A stretch of 64,000 nt of DNA from assembly GCF_015694465.1 (NCBI RefSeq), contig NZ_JADQDO010000002.1, positions 744,001-808,000 on the forward strand, read 5' to 3'. Below the pieces are notes generated by a model. The model ran no database searches, was not told the origin of the DNA, and worked only from the letters and a program-made list of their open reading frames with translations. Each line of letters starts with the position of its first letter. Within the stretch, counting starts at the first letter, position 1. This document shows positions 18,350 through 26,942 of this stretch, piece by piece. The stretch comes from Microvirga alba. Its GTDB lineage: Bacteria; Pseudomonadota; Alphaproteobacteria; Rhizobiales; Beijerinckiaceae. A program made the translations under genes and the position numbers.

Positions 18350-18372
18350 TTATTTCCGTGCTCGAAAAATAA
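18350..18372. promoter_or_regulatory. ROK operator-like dyad 2 (TTATTT-N11-AAATAA)
   Basis: A second AT-armed inverted repeat, TTATTT and AAATAA around a GC-rich core (CCGTGCTCGAA), lies about 95 bp upstream of xylF. It is closer to the NagC/Mlc consensus than dyad 1. Two related sites in one divergent promoter suggest repression of both transcripts, possibly with DNA looping. Confidence 0.5.
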
Positions 18373-18467
18373 CGTGGCAGCTTGAGCCGAGATCGTTCGC
18401 CCTTTTCGGGGCCGATAGCCTGCCACGCCAAGGGTTCGCCCAAGAACGCGCCGCCCAGGAGGAAGAC

Positions 18468-19514
18468 ATGTTGTCCAAGAAGCACGCTCTGATCAGCTTT
18501 GCCGCCCTCGCCCTTTCGGCGACGGCCGCCTTCGCCCAGGCCAAGGGCCCCGTCGTCGGCGTCAGCTGGTCGAATTTCCAGGAAGAGCGCTGGAAGACTG
18601 ACGAGGCCGCCATCAAGGCCGCCGTCGAGAAGGCTGGTGGCACCTATGTGTCCGCCGACGCGCAATCCTCGCCCGCGAAGCAGCTCACCGATATCGAAAG
18701 CCTGATCGCCCGTGGCGCCAAGGCGCTGATCGTGCTGGCGCAGGATTCGGACGCCATTCGCCCGGCCGTCGAGAAGGCCGTGGCCGAGGGCATTCCGGTG
18801 GTGGGCTATGACCGTCTCATCGAAATCCCGCAGGTGTTCTACCTGACCTTCGACAACGTCGAGGTCGGTCGCCAGCAAGCCCGTGAAGTGCTGAAGTTGA
18901 AGCCCGAGGGCAACTACGTCTTCATCAAGGGCTCCGGTTCGGACCCGAACGCCAACTTCCTGTTCGCGGGCGCCATGGAAGTGCTCAAGCCCTCCATCGA
19001 CGCGGGCAAGATCAAGAATGTCGGCGAGGCCTATACGGACGGCTGGCTGCCTGCCAACGCGCAGCGGAACATGGAGCAGTTCCTGACCAAGAACAACAAC
19101 AAGGTCGATGCGGTCGTCGCGGCCAATGACGGCACGGCGGGCGGCTCCATCGCGGCGCTGGCGGCGCAGGGGCTTGCGGGTTCCGTGCCGGTTTCCGGCC
19201 AGGATGCCGACAAGGCGGCGCTCAACCGGGTTGCGCTGGGCACGCAGAGCGTCACCGTGTTCAAGGACGCGCGCGAACTCGGCCGCAACGCGGCGGAAAT
19301 CGCGGTGGCTCTCGCCGGTGGCAAGAAGCTCGCGGGCATCCCAGGTTCGCAAATGTGGAACCAGGGTGCGAAGAAGCAGAACATGACCGCGAAGTTCCTC
19401 ACCCCCGTTGCGATCACGAAGGACAACCTCAACGTGGTCATCGACGCGGGCTGGGTCTCGAAGGACGTGGTCTGCCAGGGCGTGAAGGCAGGCTCCGCGA
19501 AGGCCTGCAATTAA
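18468..19514 (+). CDS. xylF: D-xylose ABC transporter substrate-binding protein
   Basis: A 348-residue periplasmic sugar-binding protein. The start is the ATG at 18468 with a strong AGGAGGA site. A signal peptide of about 23 residues ends in AFA before QAKG. The mature part aligns by eye with E. coli Xyl[67 protein letters not shown]. The matches include ligand-contact residues (D and N of the NDGTAGG loop, and GQDAD). It is the first gene of the transport operon under the ROK repressor. Substrate assignment to D-xylose is strong for the family but not tested. Confidence 0.9.
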   Translation: MLSKKHALISFAALALSATAAFAQAKGPVVGVSWSNFQEERWKTDEAAIKAAVEKAGGTYVSADAQSSPAKQLTDIESLIARGAKALIVLAQDSDAIRPAVEKAVAEGIPVVGYDRLIEIPQVFYLTFDNVEVGRQQAREVLKLKPEGNYVFIKGSGSDPNANFLFAGAMEVLKPSIDAGKIKNVGEAYTDGWLPANAQRNMEQFLTKNNNKVDAVVAANDGTAGGSIAALAAQGLAGSVPVSGQDADKAALNRVALGTQSVTVFKDARELGRNAAEIAVALAGGKKLAGIPGSQMWNQGAKKQNMTAKFLTPVAITKDNLNVVIDAGWVSKDVVCQGVKAGSAKACN

Positions 19515-19554
19515 GTCTGTCCCTCCTCGATCAGCGTTGAAATCGCCGTCTCCG

Positions 19555-19659
19555 CGTCATCCCCGGCCGGAGGCGGCAAAGCCGCTGGAAGGGAAGGGGA
19601 TCCGGGCCTGTGCCCCCGCCTTTGGATCCCCTGCCCTCGCGTCGCTCGCCGGGGATGAC
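19555..19659. repeat. REP-like inverted repeat between xylF and xylH
   Basis: Perfect 12-bp outer arms GTCATCCCCGGC (19556-19567) and GCCGGGGATGAC (19648-19659) enclose inner complementary stretches (AGGGGATCC and GGATCCCCT). The transcript could fold into a long hairpin. Lying between the binding-protein gene and the permease gene, it may stabilise xylF mRNA or attenuate the downstream genes, as REP elements do in malE-malF. The structure is seen directly. The role is inferred. Confidence 0.7.
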
Positions 19660-19666
19660 ACCGCAT

Positions 19667-20971
19667 ATGGCCATGAACGCACCCATTGTTACGACTGCAC
19701 CGCCGCCGAGCGTCTCATCCGGTTCGCTCCTCTCAAAACTCGAGATCGACCTTCGCATGCTTGGCATGCTGGCGGCGCTTGCGGTGATCTGGATCGGATT
19801 CGACATCCTCTCCAGCGGGTTTTTCCTGACCCCGCGCAATCTCTGGAACCTGTCGGTCCAGACCGCGTCCATCGCGGTCATGTCCACCGGCATGGTGCTC
19901 ATCATCGTGACCCGCAACATCGATCTGTCGGTGGGCGCGATCCTCGGCGTCGTCGGCATGATCATCGGCGTGGCGCAGGTGCGGTGGCTGCCCGCCTGGC
20001 TCGGTCTCGAACATTGGCTCACCGCGCCCCTTGCCGTGCTGCTGGCGGTGCTCATCGGTGGTGCGATCGGCCTGTTTCAGGGCTGGCTCATCGCCTATCT
20101 CGCGATTCCCTCCTTCATCGTGACGTTGGGCGGCCTGCTGGTGTGGCGGGGTGCTGCCTGGTGGGTCACGGCGGGCCAGACAATCGCGCCCATGGATACC
20201 CGCTTTAAGGCGCTCGGCGGCGGGGTCGAGGGCGCGCTCGGGGCGACCGCCACATGGATCATCGCGGCGCTCGCCTGCGGCCTCATCGTCGTAGCGCTCG
20301 GCCTTGCCCGTCGCCGCCGCGTCCGTTTCGGCTTTCCCGTGCGGCCCGGTTGGGCGGACGCGGTGCTTGCGGCCGTCGCTTGCGCGGTGGTGCTGGGCGC
20401 GGCGTTCATCGCCAATTCCTATCCGCTTCCCGCCGGCACCGCGCGGCGCTGGGCGGAGGCCAACGGCATCGCGTGGCCTGAGGGCGGTCTCTTCATTCCT
20501 CACGGCGTTGCCTTGCCGGTCATGATCGCCGTCATCGTCGGGCTGTTCATGACCTTCATCGCCCGGCGTCGGCGTTTTGGCCGGTATGTCTTCGCCATCG
20601 GCGGCAATCCGGAAGCGGCGGAATTGTCGGGCATCAACACCCGCTGGGCGCTGATGAAGGTGTTCGGGTTGATGGGCGTGTTGTGCGGCATCTCCGCCTG
20701 CATTTCGACCGCGCGCCTGAACGCGGCGACCAATGCCGCGGGCACGCTCGACGAACTTTATGTCATCGCGTCCGCCGTGATCGGCGGCACGTCACTCGCA
20801 GGCGGCGTGGGCACCATCGCCGGGGCCATGCTCGGCGCGCTCGTCATGCAATCGCTGCAATCGGGCATGGTGCTGCTCGGGGTCGATACGCCCTTGCAGA
20901 ACATCGTCGTCGGCGCGGTGCTCGTGCTGGCGGTCTGGGTCGATGGCCTCTATCGCCGCCGTATCAAGTAA
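19667..20971 (+). CDS. xylH: D-xylose ABC transporter permease
   Basis: A permease of about 434 residues (ATG at 19667, or 19673) of the ribose/xylose branched family. Conserved features are TRNIDLSVGAILG near the first third, IPSFIVTLGGLLVWRGAAWW, and the C-terminal signature GISACISTARL followed by LDELYVIASAVIGGTSLAGG. About ten or more membrane segments are present. It is longer than E. coli XylH (about 393) because of an inserted block around residues 205-285, with one or two extra hydrophobic segments. It follows xylF after a REP-like hairpin and precedes xylG by 12 bp. Confidence 0.9.
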   Translation: MAMNAPIVTTAPPPSVSSGSLLSKLEIDLRMLGMLAALAVIWIGFDILSSGFFLTPRNLWNLSVQTASIAVMSTGMVLIIVTRNIDLSVGAILGVVGMIIGVAQVRWLPAWLGLEHWLTAPLAVLLAVLIGGAIGLFQGWLIAYLAIPSFIVTLGGLLVWRGAAWWVTAGQTIAPMDTRFKALGGGVEGALGATATWIIAALACGLIVVALGLARRRRVRFGFPVRPGWADAVLAAVACAVVLGAAFIANSYPLPAGTARRWAEANGIAWPEGGLFIPHGVALPVMIAVIVGLFMTFIARRRRFGRYVFAIGGNPEAAELSGINTRWALMKVFGLMGVLCGISACISTARLNAATNAAGTLDELYVIASAVIGGTSLAGGVGTIAGAMLGALVMQSLQSGMVLLGVDTPLQNIVVGAVLVLAVWVDGLYRRRIK

Positions 20972-20983
20972 CAGGAGGCTCTC

Positions 20984-21763
20984 ATGCAGTACCAAGGTAC
21001 GAAGCCTCTCGTCGAAATGCGCGACATTTCCATCGCCTTCGGCGGCATCAAGGCGGTCGATGACGTCTCCATCGATCTGCGCCCCGGCGAGGTGGTCGGT
21101 CTTCTCGGCCACAATGGCGCGGGCAAATCGACCCTGATCAAGATTCTCTCCGGCGCCTACAAGCCGGATGCGGGCGAGATCTATGTGAATGGCGAACACG
21201 CCGATATAGGCTCGCCTCGCGACGCCAAGCGCTACGGCATCGAGACGATCTATCAGACGCTGGCGCTTGCCGATAACATCGATGCCGCCGGCAACATCTT
21301 CCTCGGGCGCGAGAAGCTGACGCCTTATGGCACTCTCGACGATGCGGCGATGGAATCGGAAACGCGCAAAGTGATGGCGCGTCTCAACCCGCATTTCCGC
21401 CGCTTCAAGGAGCCGGTGAAGGCGCTCTCCGGCGGCCAGCGGCAATCGGTGGCGATCGCGCGTGCGATCTATTTCAACGCGCGCGTCCTCATCATGGACG
21501 AGCCGACCGCCGCGCTCGGCCCCGCCGAGACGCAGCAGGTGGCCGATCTCGTGCTGCAACTGAAGAAGGAAGGCATCGGCATCTTCCTCATCAGCCACGA
21601 CATCCATGACGTTTTTGGGCTTGCGGATCGCGTCAGCGTGATGAAGAACGGAAAGCTCGTCGGCTCGGCGAACGTGACGGACGTGACGCAGGACGAGGTG
21701 CTCGGCATGATCATCCTCGGCAGATGTCCCCCCGGCGCGACACCGGGACCGGGCGCGAGCTGA
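20984..21763 (+). CDS. xylG: D-xylose ABC transporter ATP-binding protein (single domain)
   Basis: A 259-residue ATPase with Walker [10 protein letters not shown] (residues 42-50), signature LSGGQRQSV, Walker B VLIMDEPT and switch His in LISHDIHD. E. coli XylG has two fused ATPase domains (about 510 residues). This has one, as in rhizobial sugar systems such as FrcA, so two copies must dimerise on the permease. The motif [23 protein letters not shown] matches sugar-type importers. A good AGGAGG site lies just before the ATG. It ends 22 bp before the GNAT gene, so transcription probably continues. Confidence 0.88.
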   Translation: MQYQGTKPLVEMRDISIAFGGIKAVDDVSIDLRPGEVVGLLGHNGAGKSTLIKILSGAYKPDAGEIYVNGEHADIGSPRDAKRYGIETIYQTLALADNIDAAGNIFLGREKLTPYGTLDDAAMESETRKVMARLNPHFRRFKEPVKALSGGQRQSVAIARAIYFNARVLIMDEPTAALGPAETQQVADLVLQLKKEGIGIFLISHDIHDVFGLADRVSVMKNGKLVGSANVTDVTQDEVLGMIILGRCPPGATPGPGAS

Positions 21764-21785
21764 CCGTTTCTCCGAAGGACTGGCG

Positions 21786-22211
21786 ATGCCTTTTGATTCT
21801 GACCCGTTCACGCTCGTCGAGCGCGCTCCGACGGTGGATGAGTTCCTTTTTCTTCGTGAGCAGACGGGGCTCGGCCGCAGAAGCCGGATGGCTGCCGAGA
21901 AGGGCGTCGGCGGTGGTCTCTACGCGGTCATCATCGAGCATGAAGGCCGTGCCATCGGCATGGGACGCATCGTGGGCGATGGCGGCACCACGTTTCAGGT
22001 CACCGATATCGGCGTTCTACCGGACTATCGGGGAAAGGGATTGGGCTTGCGCATCATGTCAGCCCTGATGCACTGGCTTGAGGAGAATGTCCCCGAAACC
22101 GGCTTCGTCAGCCTGATCGCCGATACGGGCTCCGCGCCCTTCTACGAGCGGTTCGGCTTCAAGGTCCGGCCCATCGAGCGACCGGGCATGACCTGGAAAC
22201 GACAAGTTTGA
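21786..22211 (+). CDS. GNAT family N-acetyltransferase
   Basis: A 141-residue acetyltransferase of the GNAT fold. The acetyl-CoA-binding motif A is [15 protein letters not shown], preceded by the beta-strand [10 protein letters not shown]. The C-terminal [12 protein letters not shown] is the usual last strand-helix element. It lies between xylG and the xylose dehydrogenase gene in the same orientation with short gaps, so it is probably cotranscribed. No link to xylose metabolism is evident. The substrate is unknown. Confidence 0.85.
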   Translation: MPFDSDPFTLVERAPTVDEFLFLREQTGLGRRSRMAAEKGVGGGLYAVIIEHEGRAIGMGRIVGDGGTTFQVTDIGVLPDYRGKGLGLRIMSALMHWLEENVPETGFVSLIADTGSAPFYERFGFKVRPIERPGMTWKRQV

Positions 22212-22233
22212 TTTTTTCACGAGCGGATAGACC

Positions 22234-22986
22234 ATGACTCAAACCATTTACGGCTCTCTCAAAGGCAAGTCTGTTCTCATCACCGGCGGCGCGAGCGGCA
22301 TTGGCGAGAGCATTGCCGAGGCCTTTCATCAGCAGGGCTGCAAGGTCGGGATTCTCGACTACAATGCGGAGGCTGGGCAGGCGCTGGCGAAGCGCCTTGG
22401 TGAGCGGGTGCATTTCGAGCACAACGACGTGCGCGACATTCCGGCGCTTCAAGCCGCCATCCGGCGCGTGAGCGACGCGCTCGGCCCGATCACGATTCTC
22501 ATCAACAACGCGGCCCGGGACGACCGCCACACCATCGATCAGGTGACGCCCGAATATTGGCGCGAGCGTTTCGCCACCAATCTCGATCACCAGTTCTTCG
22601 CGGCACAGGCCGTGTTGCCCGACATGGAGAAGGCGGGCGGCGGTTCGGTTATCAACATGGGCTCGACGAGCTATCTGGCGAGCGATGATTCCTTCGCGGC
22701 CTACAAGACCGCGAAATCCGCCGTCGTCGGCCTGACGCGCGCGCTGGCGCGGGAGTTGGGCCCGAAGCACATCCGCGTCAATTCCATTGTGCCGGGCTGG
22801 ATCATGACGCAGCGCCAGATCGATCTCTGGCTGACGCCGGAAAGCGAGGCGGAATTGCTCAAGCGCCAATGCGTGAAGCGCAAACTCGTGCCCGAGGACA
22901 TCGCCAAGGTGGCGCTGTTCCTGTCGTCGGGCGATGCGGGCGCGATCACCGCACAGAGCTATCTCGTGGATGGCGGTTGGGTTTAG
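22234..22986 (+). CDS. SDR oxidoreductase, probable D-xylose 1-dehydrogenase
   Basis: A 250-residue classical short-chain dehydrogenase. The cofactor motif TGGASGIG is at residues 17-24, NNA at 91-93 and the catalytic Ser144, Tyr157 and Lys161 are intact. It shares with Caulobacter XylB the uncommon stretches DDRHTIDQVTPEYW, TQRQIDLWLTPESEAE and a C-terminal DGGWV. Oxidation of xylose to xylonolactone with NAD+ would start the Weimberg or Dahms route. It closes an operon that begins with xylF. No dehydratase or lactonase is in the window, so the later steps must lie elsewhere. Related sugar substrates cannot be excluded. Confidence 0.8.
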   Translation: MTQTIYGSLKGKSVLITGGASGIGESIAEAFHQQGCKVGILDYNAEAGQALAKRLGERVHFEHNDVRDIPALQAAIRRVSDALGPITILINNAARDDRHTIDQVTPEYWRERFATNLDHQFFAAQAVLPDMEKAGGGSVINMGSTSYLASDDSFAAYKTAKSAVVGLTRALARELGPKHIRVNSIVPGWIMTQRQIDLWLTPESEAELLKRQCVKRKLVPEDIAKVALFLSSGDAGAITAQSYLVDGGWV

Positions 22987-23062
22987 GCATCCTGAGGGCT
23001 CGGCCCATCCCAACGGATGGGCCGAGGACTTTTCCGTGCGCTACGATGGAAGCTTGCAGGCG

Positions 23063-23914
23063 TTAGCGTCTGCGTGCCGAGGCGACGGTCTTGGAGAGAG
23101 GTTCTGCCCCCGCAATCGAATCCGCCGCCATCGTTTGGAGTTCCTGGGCGATCAGGCTGGCGAGGCAGTCGTAACCTCGATCGCCCATGTGGAAGCCATC
23201 GGCGGACAACATCCCGCGCAGGTCACTGGCGGAGTGGTCGTTCCACTGCTTCATCAGGGCGTAGCGCGAGAAGACGGACACCTTCCGTTCGCTGCCGACG
23301 GTGCTGACGGTCTTGACGAACGTCTCGTAGCGGGCGGGGTCCTTGATCGTTGGGAAATATTGTTGGTCCAGCAGGATCATATCGACGCCGGCGGTCTTCG
23401 CCGCCGAGATACCCCGTTCGAGAATCTCCCGGAAACGACCCTCATCGACGCCGTTGACCGCGTCGTTCGTTCCGACCTGCCAGATGACGAGATCGAACTT
23501 GCTGGTTGTGAGCGCCGCCTGCAGCCGGTCGATCGTTTGAACCGCGGTCTCACCGCCCCTTCCGGCATTGATCACCGTCACCTTCTCGTTCCATAGGCCG
23601 GTGAGGTCGTTTTCGAGTTGGGCCGGGTAGGAAAGTTGTGGCGCCGATGCACCGATGCCTTCCGTGGATGAGGAACCGATCGCAAGGATCTGAATGGGCT
23701 TGTGGCCGGAGAGCTTGCTCGCCAAAGCGTTGAGAGCGCCTTGCGCCGCAAAGACCGGCCCTTCGGTCCGGCAGAGCGTGTCGTCTGCGGAGGCCGGACC
23801 CGCGAAAACAAGAATTGCCAAGCTTAAGGCAGCTATTGCCCAGTCGATGTGAAAGGCAGGCCGAGGCCCTTTGCCTGACCCTTTTGCGAGCCAGCCGGGT
23901 TGAGCTTGTTCCAT
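23063..23914 (-). CDS. SGNH/GDSL-family hydrolase, exported
   Basis: A 283-residue protein with a membrane or signal segment (about residues 24-43, ending in ASA) and an SGNH hydrolase fold. Block I reads GSSSTEG (about 80-86, in place of GDSxS), block II GRGGET, block III GTNDAV and block V DGFHMGDRGY with the catalytic Asp and His. These enzymes are esterases or acyl-transferring hydrolases, often acting on cell-surface glycans. It overlaps the upstream OpgC-like gene by 82 bp in another frame, unusually long, so the true start may be further downstream. Coupling to OpgC suggests removal or transfer of acyl groups on a periplasmic glucan. This is inference. Confidence 0.78.
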   Translation of the reverse strand: MEQAQPGWLAKGSGKGPRPAFHIDWAIAALSLAILVFAGPASADDTLCRTEGPVFAAQGALNALASKLSGHKPIQILAIGSSSTEGIGASAPQLSYPAQLENDLTGLWNEKVTVINAGRGGETAVQTIDRLQAALTTSKFDLVIWQVGTNDAVNGVDEGRFREILERGISAAKTAGVDMILLDQQYFPTIKDPARYETFVKTVSTVGSERKVSVFSRYALMKQWNDHSASDLRGMLSADGFHMGDRGYDCLASLIAQELQTMAADSIAGAEPLSKTVASARRR

Positions 23915-24981
23915 TCGAGATATCGCGCCAATGCAAGAAGGCCAAATACGCCGAGAACGGTAAATACCATGCCGATCATTTGCGGACTAGCGGACGATTT
24001 TACCGCCGTGAGCGTCATGATGACCTGTCCGAGCGCACTCAAGAGCGATCCCACGCCAAAAATAGCCAGCCCGTTCCGGCCCAGACGAATGAGCTCAGGA
24101 CCGATGAACGTTGATTCCAGAGCTTCTCCGACGCGCAGTTGAACCAGCAAGTAGGCAAGCGCGAGGAAATGAACGAGGCGGAAAATGCCAAGATCCTGCT
24201 TTCCCAGGTCAAGGTGTTCGAAAACCATTTCACGCAGATCCGGAACAAGCCCGAAGCATTCGGTCATGATCAGGAATGAGGCGATGACGAGGATCGCAGC
24301 GCCGAGCACCAAGCTTCGCTCGTGGGGAAGCCGTCGCTTTGCGAACAGGATGCCCGCCGCAATGCCGATGGTGAACAGAAGCTGCCACGCAAAGGGGTTG
24401 AAAAACCAGGTTCCCGGTTCGGGCCAGCTCTTGAGCTCCAGAACGCCCGTGTGAGCGAGGATGTAGATCCCGCAGGAAACCGCCAATGCGAAGAAGACAT
24501 GAATGCGCGCTAGGACCAACGCCACGGGAGCCCAGAGCATGAGGGCGATATAAAGTGGTAGGATGTTGAAGTAGCCGAGTTGGTGGCCGAGCAAGAGAAT
24601 GCCCGTGATGCCTTTTGCCGTATTGCCGAAGACAGCGTCGCGCCCATCGGCTTCGATCAGCCCGATATCGTCGCTGAGTTCGTAGCCGATCGAGAAAAGG
24701 GCAATGGCCGCGGCCGTCAGGAGAAGATGCATGCGATAGAGTTGAAATGAACGCCGCAGACAGCGCTTCACGACTCCGAACACATCGCCCTGCGGGATCT
24801 TGGGGTAATAGACGAAGGCGACCGAGAGCCCCGCGATGAAAACGAATGCTTCCGCCGAATCGGAAAATCCGAAATTGCGCGGCGAGAGGTGCTCGATGAG
24901 ATTGCCCGGGATGTGATTGATGAAGATGAAGACGAGAACGAAGCCACGCCAGAAATCGATTGTGATGTTTCGTGCTGTCAT
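23833..24981 (-). CDS. OpgC-like membrane acyltransferase
   Basis: A 382-residue polytopic protein starting at the ATG at 24981. It opens with ITIDFWRGFVLVFIFINHIPGN, typical of OpgC-type and related acyltransferase-3-like proteins, followed by about ten hydrophobic helices. In Rhodobacter and Brucella, OpgC adds succinyl groups to osmoregulated periplasmic glucans. A similar role on a glucan or exopolysaccharide is likely. The next gene, an SGNH hydrolase, overlaps it and fits an acyl-handling pair. The frame is open 23 codons further upstream, but those lack conserved character. Confidence 0.78.
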   Translation of the reverse strand: MTARNITIDFWRGFVLVFIFINHIPGNLIEHLSPRNFGFSDSAEAFVFIAGLSVAFVYYPKIPQGDVFGVVKRCLRRSFQLYRMHLLLTAAAIALFSIGYELSDDIGLIEADGRDAVFGNTAKGITGILLLGHQLGYFNILPLYIALMLWAPVALVLARIHVFFALAVSCGIYILAHTGVLELKSWPEPGTWFFNPFAWQLLFTIGIAAGILFAKRRLPHERSLVLGAAILVIASFLIMTECFGLVPDLREMVFEHLDLGKQDLGIFRLVHFLALAYLLVQLRVGEALESTFIGPELIRLGRNGLAIFGVGSLLSALGQVIMTLTAVKSSASPQMIGMVFTVLGVFGLLALARYLEWNKLNPAGSQKGQAKGLGLPFTSTGQ

Positions 24982-25298
24982 CAATCCACTCCGACCAACG
25001 CAGAAAGAGAACGCCAAGGTGGCGAAGGGGTTCAGCCAAGCATGATTCAAAACATGGCATTGCCGAGGCAGATCGGAATCCCGATGCCGTCAACCGCGCA
25101 ACCGAATCTGTGCTTCTGGCGAGCCCCTCTCATTTCAGATGCGCTCCGAAGAGGCAACCCATCAATGACGATGTCGCGTTCGCCGGCAGAAACGCGCCGA
25201 TTTTGAGCCAACTGACTATTATTTGAGCGAGGTCCTTCGCTTTTCCGCGACAGCGAACATTTTCGAATCGCGTCGAAGCGGCATTTCATCACAATGAC
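24982..25298. other. Spacer between OpgC-like and Nudix genes
   Basis: About 317 bp separate two divergent genes. No RNA gene, clear promoter consensus or inverted repeat stands out. The open frames here are shadows. It probably holds both promoters. Confidence 0.4.
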
Positions 25299-25898
25299 GT
25301 GTTCAGGACGGGGAGCGAGATCGTGGGGAATTATCGGATCACGAAAGTGAACACCCTCCATGAGGGCTGGCGGCGGTTGCTCCTGTTGACCATCCGAATT
25401 CCCGACGGACGGCTCATCGAGCGGGAGGTTTTCGATAGCGGCGATGCAGCCGCCGTGTTGCCCTACGACCCGATCAGGCGAAGGGCGATCCTCATTCGCC
25501 AATTTCGCGCGCCTGTCATGCACAGTGGCGACGACGACACGCTGATTGAAGTTATCGCCGGGCTGCTCGATGGGGCCGAACCCGAAGCCTGCGCGCGACG
25601 CGAGGCCATGGAGGAGGCGGGCGTTCGCCTCCGCGCGCTTGAGCTGGTGGGGGCTTTGTGGTCAGCCCCCGGCGCGACAACGGAGCGCGCACATCTCTTT
25701 CTCGCTCCCTATGCCCTCGCGGACAGGGTCGCCGAAGGGGGCGGGCTCGCCGAGGAGCATGAGAATATCGAGGTGCTGGAGGTCGATCTCGACGACCTCG
25801 CCCGCATGGTCCGCGACAACACCATCACGGACTTGAAAACGCTCGCTCTCGCCCAAGCCCTGCTGATCCGCCATCCTGCCCTGTTCGAGCGTCGTTGA
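25299..25898 (+). CDS. Nudix hydrolase, NudK-like (GDP-mannose type)
   Basis: A 199-residue Nudix enzyme. The Nudix box at about residues 88-108 reads AGLLD...EPEACARREAMEEAG, with one residue fewer than the canonical spacing. E. coli NudK, a GDP-mannose hydrolase, has the same shortened spacing and the same AGLLDxxEPExCxR pattern, which is why I favour NudK over ADP-ribose pyrophosphatase. N-terminal strands (DSGDAAAVLPYDPIRRRAILIRQFR) match the domain-swapped dimer arm of this group. Mg2+ and acid catalysis by the E105/E106 pair is expected. It is convergent with the DUF533 gene with only 10 bp between stops. Confidence 0.85.
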   Translation: MFRTGSEIVGNYRITKVNTLHEGWRRLLLLTIRIPDGRLIEREVFDSGDAAAVLPYDPIRRRAILIRQFRAPVMHSGDDDTLIEVIAGLLDGAEPEACARREAMEEAGVRLRALELVGALWSAPGATTERAHLFLAPYALADRVAEGGGLAEEHENIEVLEVDLDDLARMVRDNTITDLKTLALAQALLIRHPALFERR

Positions 25899-25908
25899 AG
25901 GCTCGCGC

Positions 25909-26799
25909 TTATGCCTTGATCGCGCCCGAGGCCGCCGCGTCGATCTGGGCGACGATGCGCGGGTCGATGCCGAGCGCGCCTGAGAGATGCGCGAGGAAGA
26001 CCCGCTCCTCGACCGTGTTCGGCGTGATGATGCGGCGCGCGGCCGTATAGACCTGCACCGCTGCTTCCGGCGTCTTCACGGCTGCGGCGAGTTCGGCGGC
26101 GGTCGCGGGGTGGGCCAATTCCGCCTCGATGGCGTGCACGCCTTCGCCATCGATTCCCGCCTGCTTGAGCGTGCCGAGAATGCGCTCGCGCTCACCCTCA
26201 TCGATGCGTCCATCCGCTGCGGCGGCCGCGATCATGGCGCGTAGCACGAGAAGGGCAGTATCATCGGCGGCCTCCGCGCTCACAGGGGCAGGGGGCGGCA
26301 GCGCCGCGGGCGGGCTCGATCCGGCGGCGTGCCCGTCAATGAGCGGCGTGCCCGGAGCGCCCTTGTTCACGAAGCGGTTGAACAGGGCTGTCCCCTTGGC
26401 CTTTGCGGAGGCGGTCAGCTTGCGACCGGTCTCGGAATTCGCCACGGCCTTGGTCAGACCGACCACGACCGCGTTGACGGCGGCGTTTCCTTGCGGGGTC
26501 TTCAGGTATTCCTGCGCCTTGCCGATGAGGAGATCGGTCAGATCCTTGGGCGGCGGAGGAGAGGCCTTGGCCGGCTTCGACGTCGCGCCGTCCTCGCTCG
26601 TTCCGGAACTCGCAGGAGGCGTCGGTTGGTTAGCGATGCCTATCAGGTCGCTCAGAAGCGTCCCGGCACCGAGCGGATTGGCGCTCGCTTTTTTTCCAGC
26701 GTCATCGGAGGGTGCGGGAGCAGCCGCCGGTGTTGTCGCCTGTCCGGCGCCACCTGCTGGCGTCCCCAGAGCATCGAGAAGTTTTTTGGCGTCGAACAC
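25909..26799 (-). CDS. DUF533 (YebE-like) protein with TerB-like domain
   Basis: A 296-residue protein. The first about 90 residues are low complexity, rich in Pro, Ala, Ser and Thr. The last about 120 form an acidic helical TerB-like domain (LRAMIAAAAADGRIDEGERERIL, then ITPNTVEERVFLAHLSGALG). This combination is DUF533. Related TerB and TerD proteins bind divalent metals, but the function of YebE is unknown. A few central residues (VNAVVVGLTKAVAN) could be a membrane-associated helix. It precedes a tail-anchored hypothetical gene in another transcript. Confidence 0.78.
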   Translation of the reverse strand: MFDAKKLLDALGTPAGGAGQATTPAAAPAPSDDAGKKASANPLGAGTLLSDLIGIANQPTPPASSGTSEDGATSKPAKASPPPPKDLTDLLIGKAQEYLKTPQGNAAVNAVVVGLTKAVANSETGRKLTASAKAKGTALFNRFVNKGAPGTPLIDGHAAGSSPPAALPPPAPVSAEAADDTALLVLRAMIAAAAADGRIDEGERERILGTLKQAGIDGEGVHAIEAELAHPATAAELAAAVKTPEAAVQVYTAARRIITPNTVEERVFLAHLSGALGIDPRIVAQIDAAASGAIKA

Positions 26800-26942
26800 G
26801 ACTCTGCCCCCGCGAATTCATGCAATAGCGCTGACAATAATGGGTCGGCTTAAAGACACGGCAAGAAGAGCCGCCTCTTTTCGGCATTAGAATTTCGCTT
26901 GATCATTTCGGAAAACCGGACCCGACTTTTCCTGACCATGCG

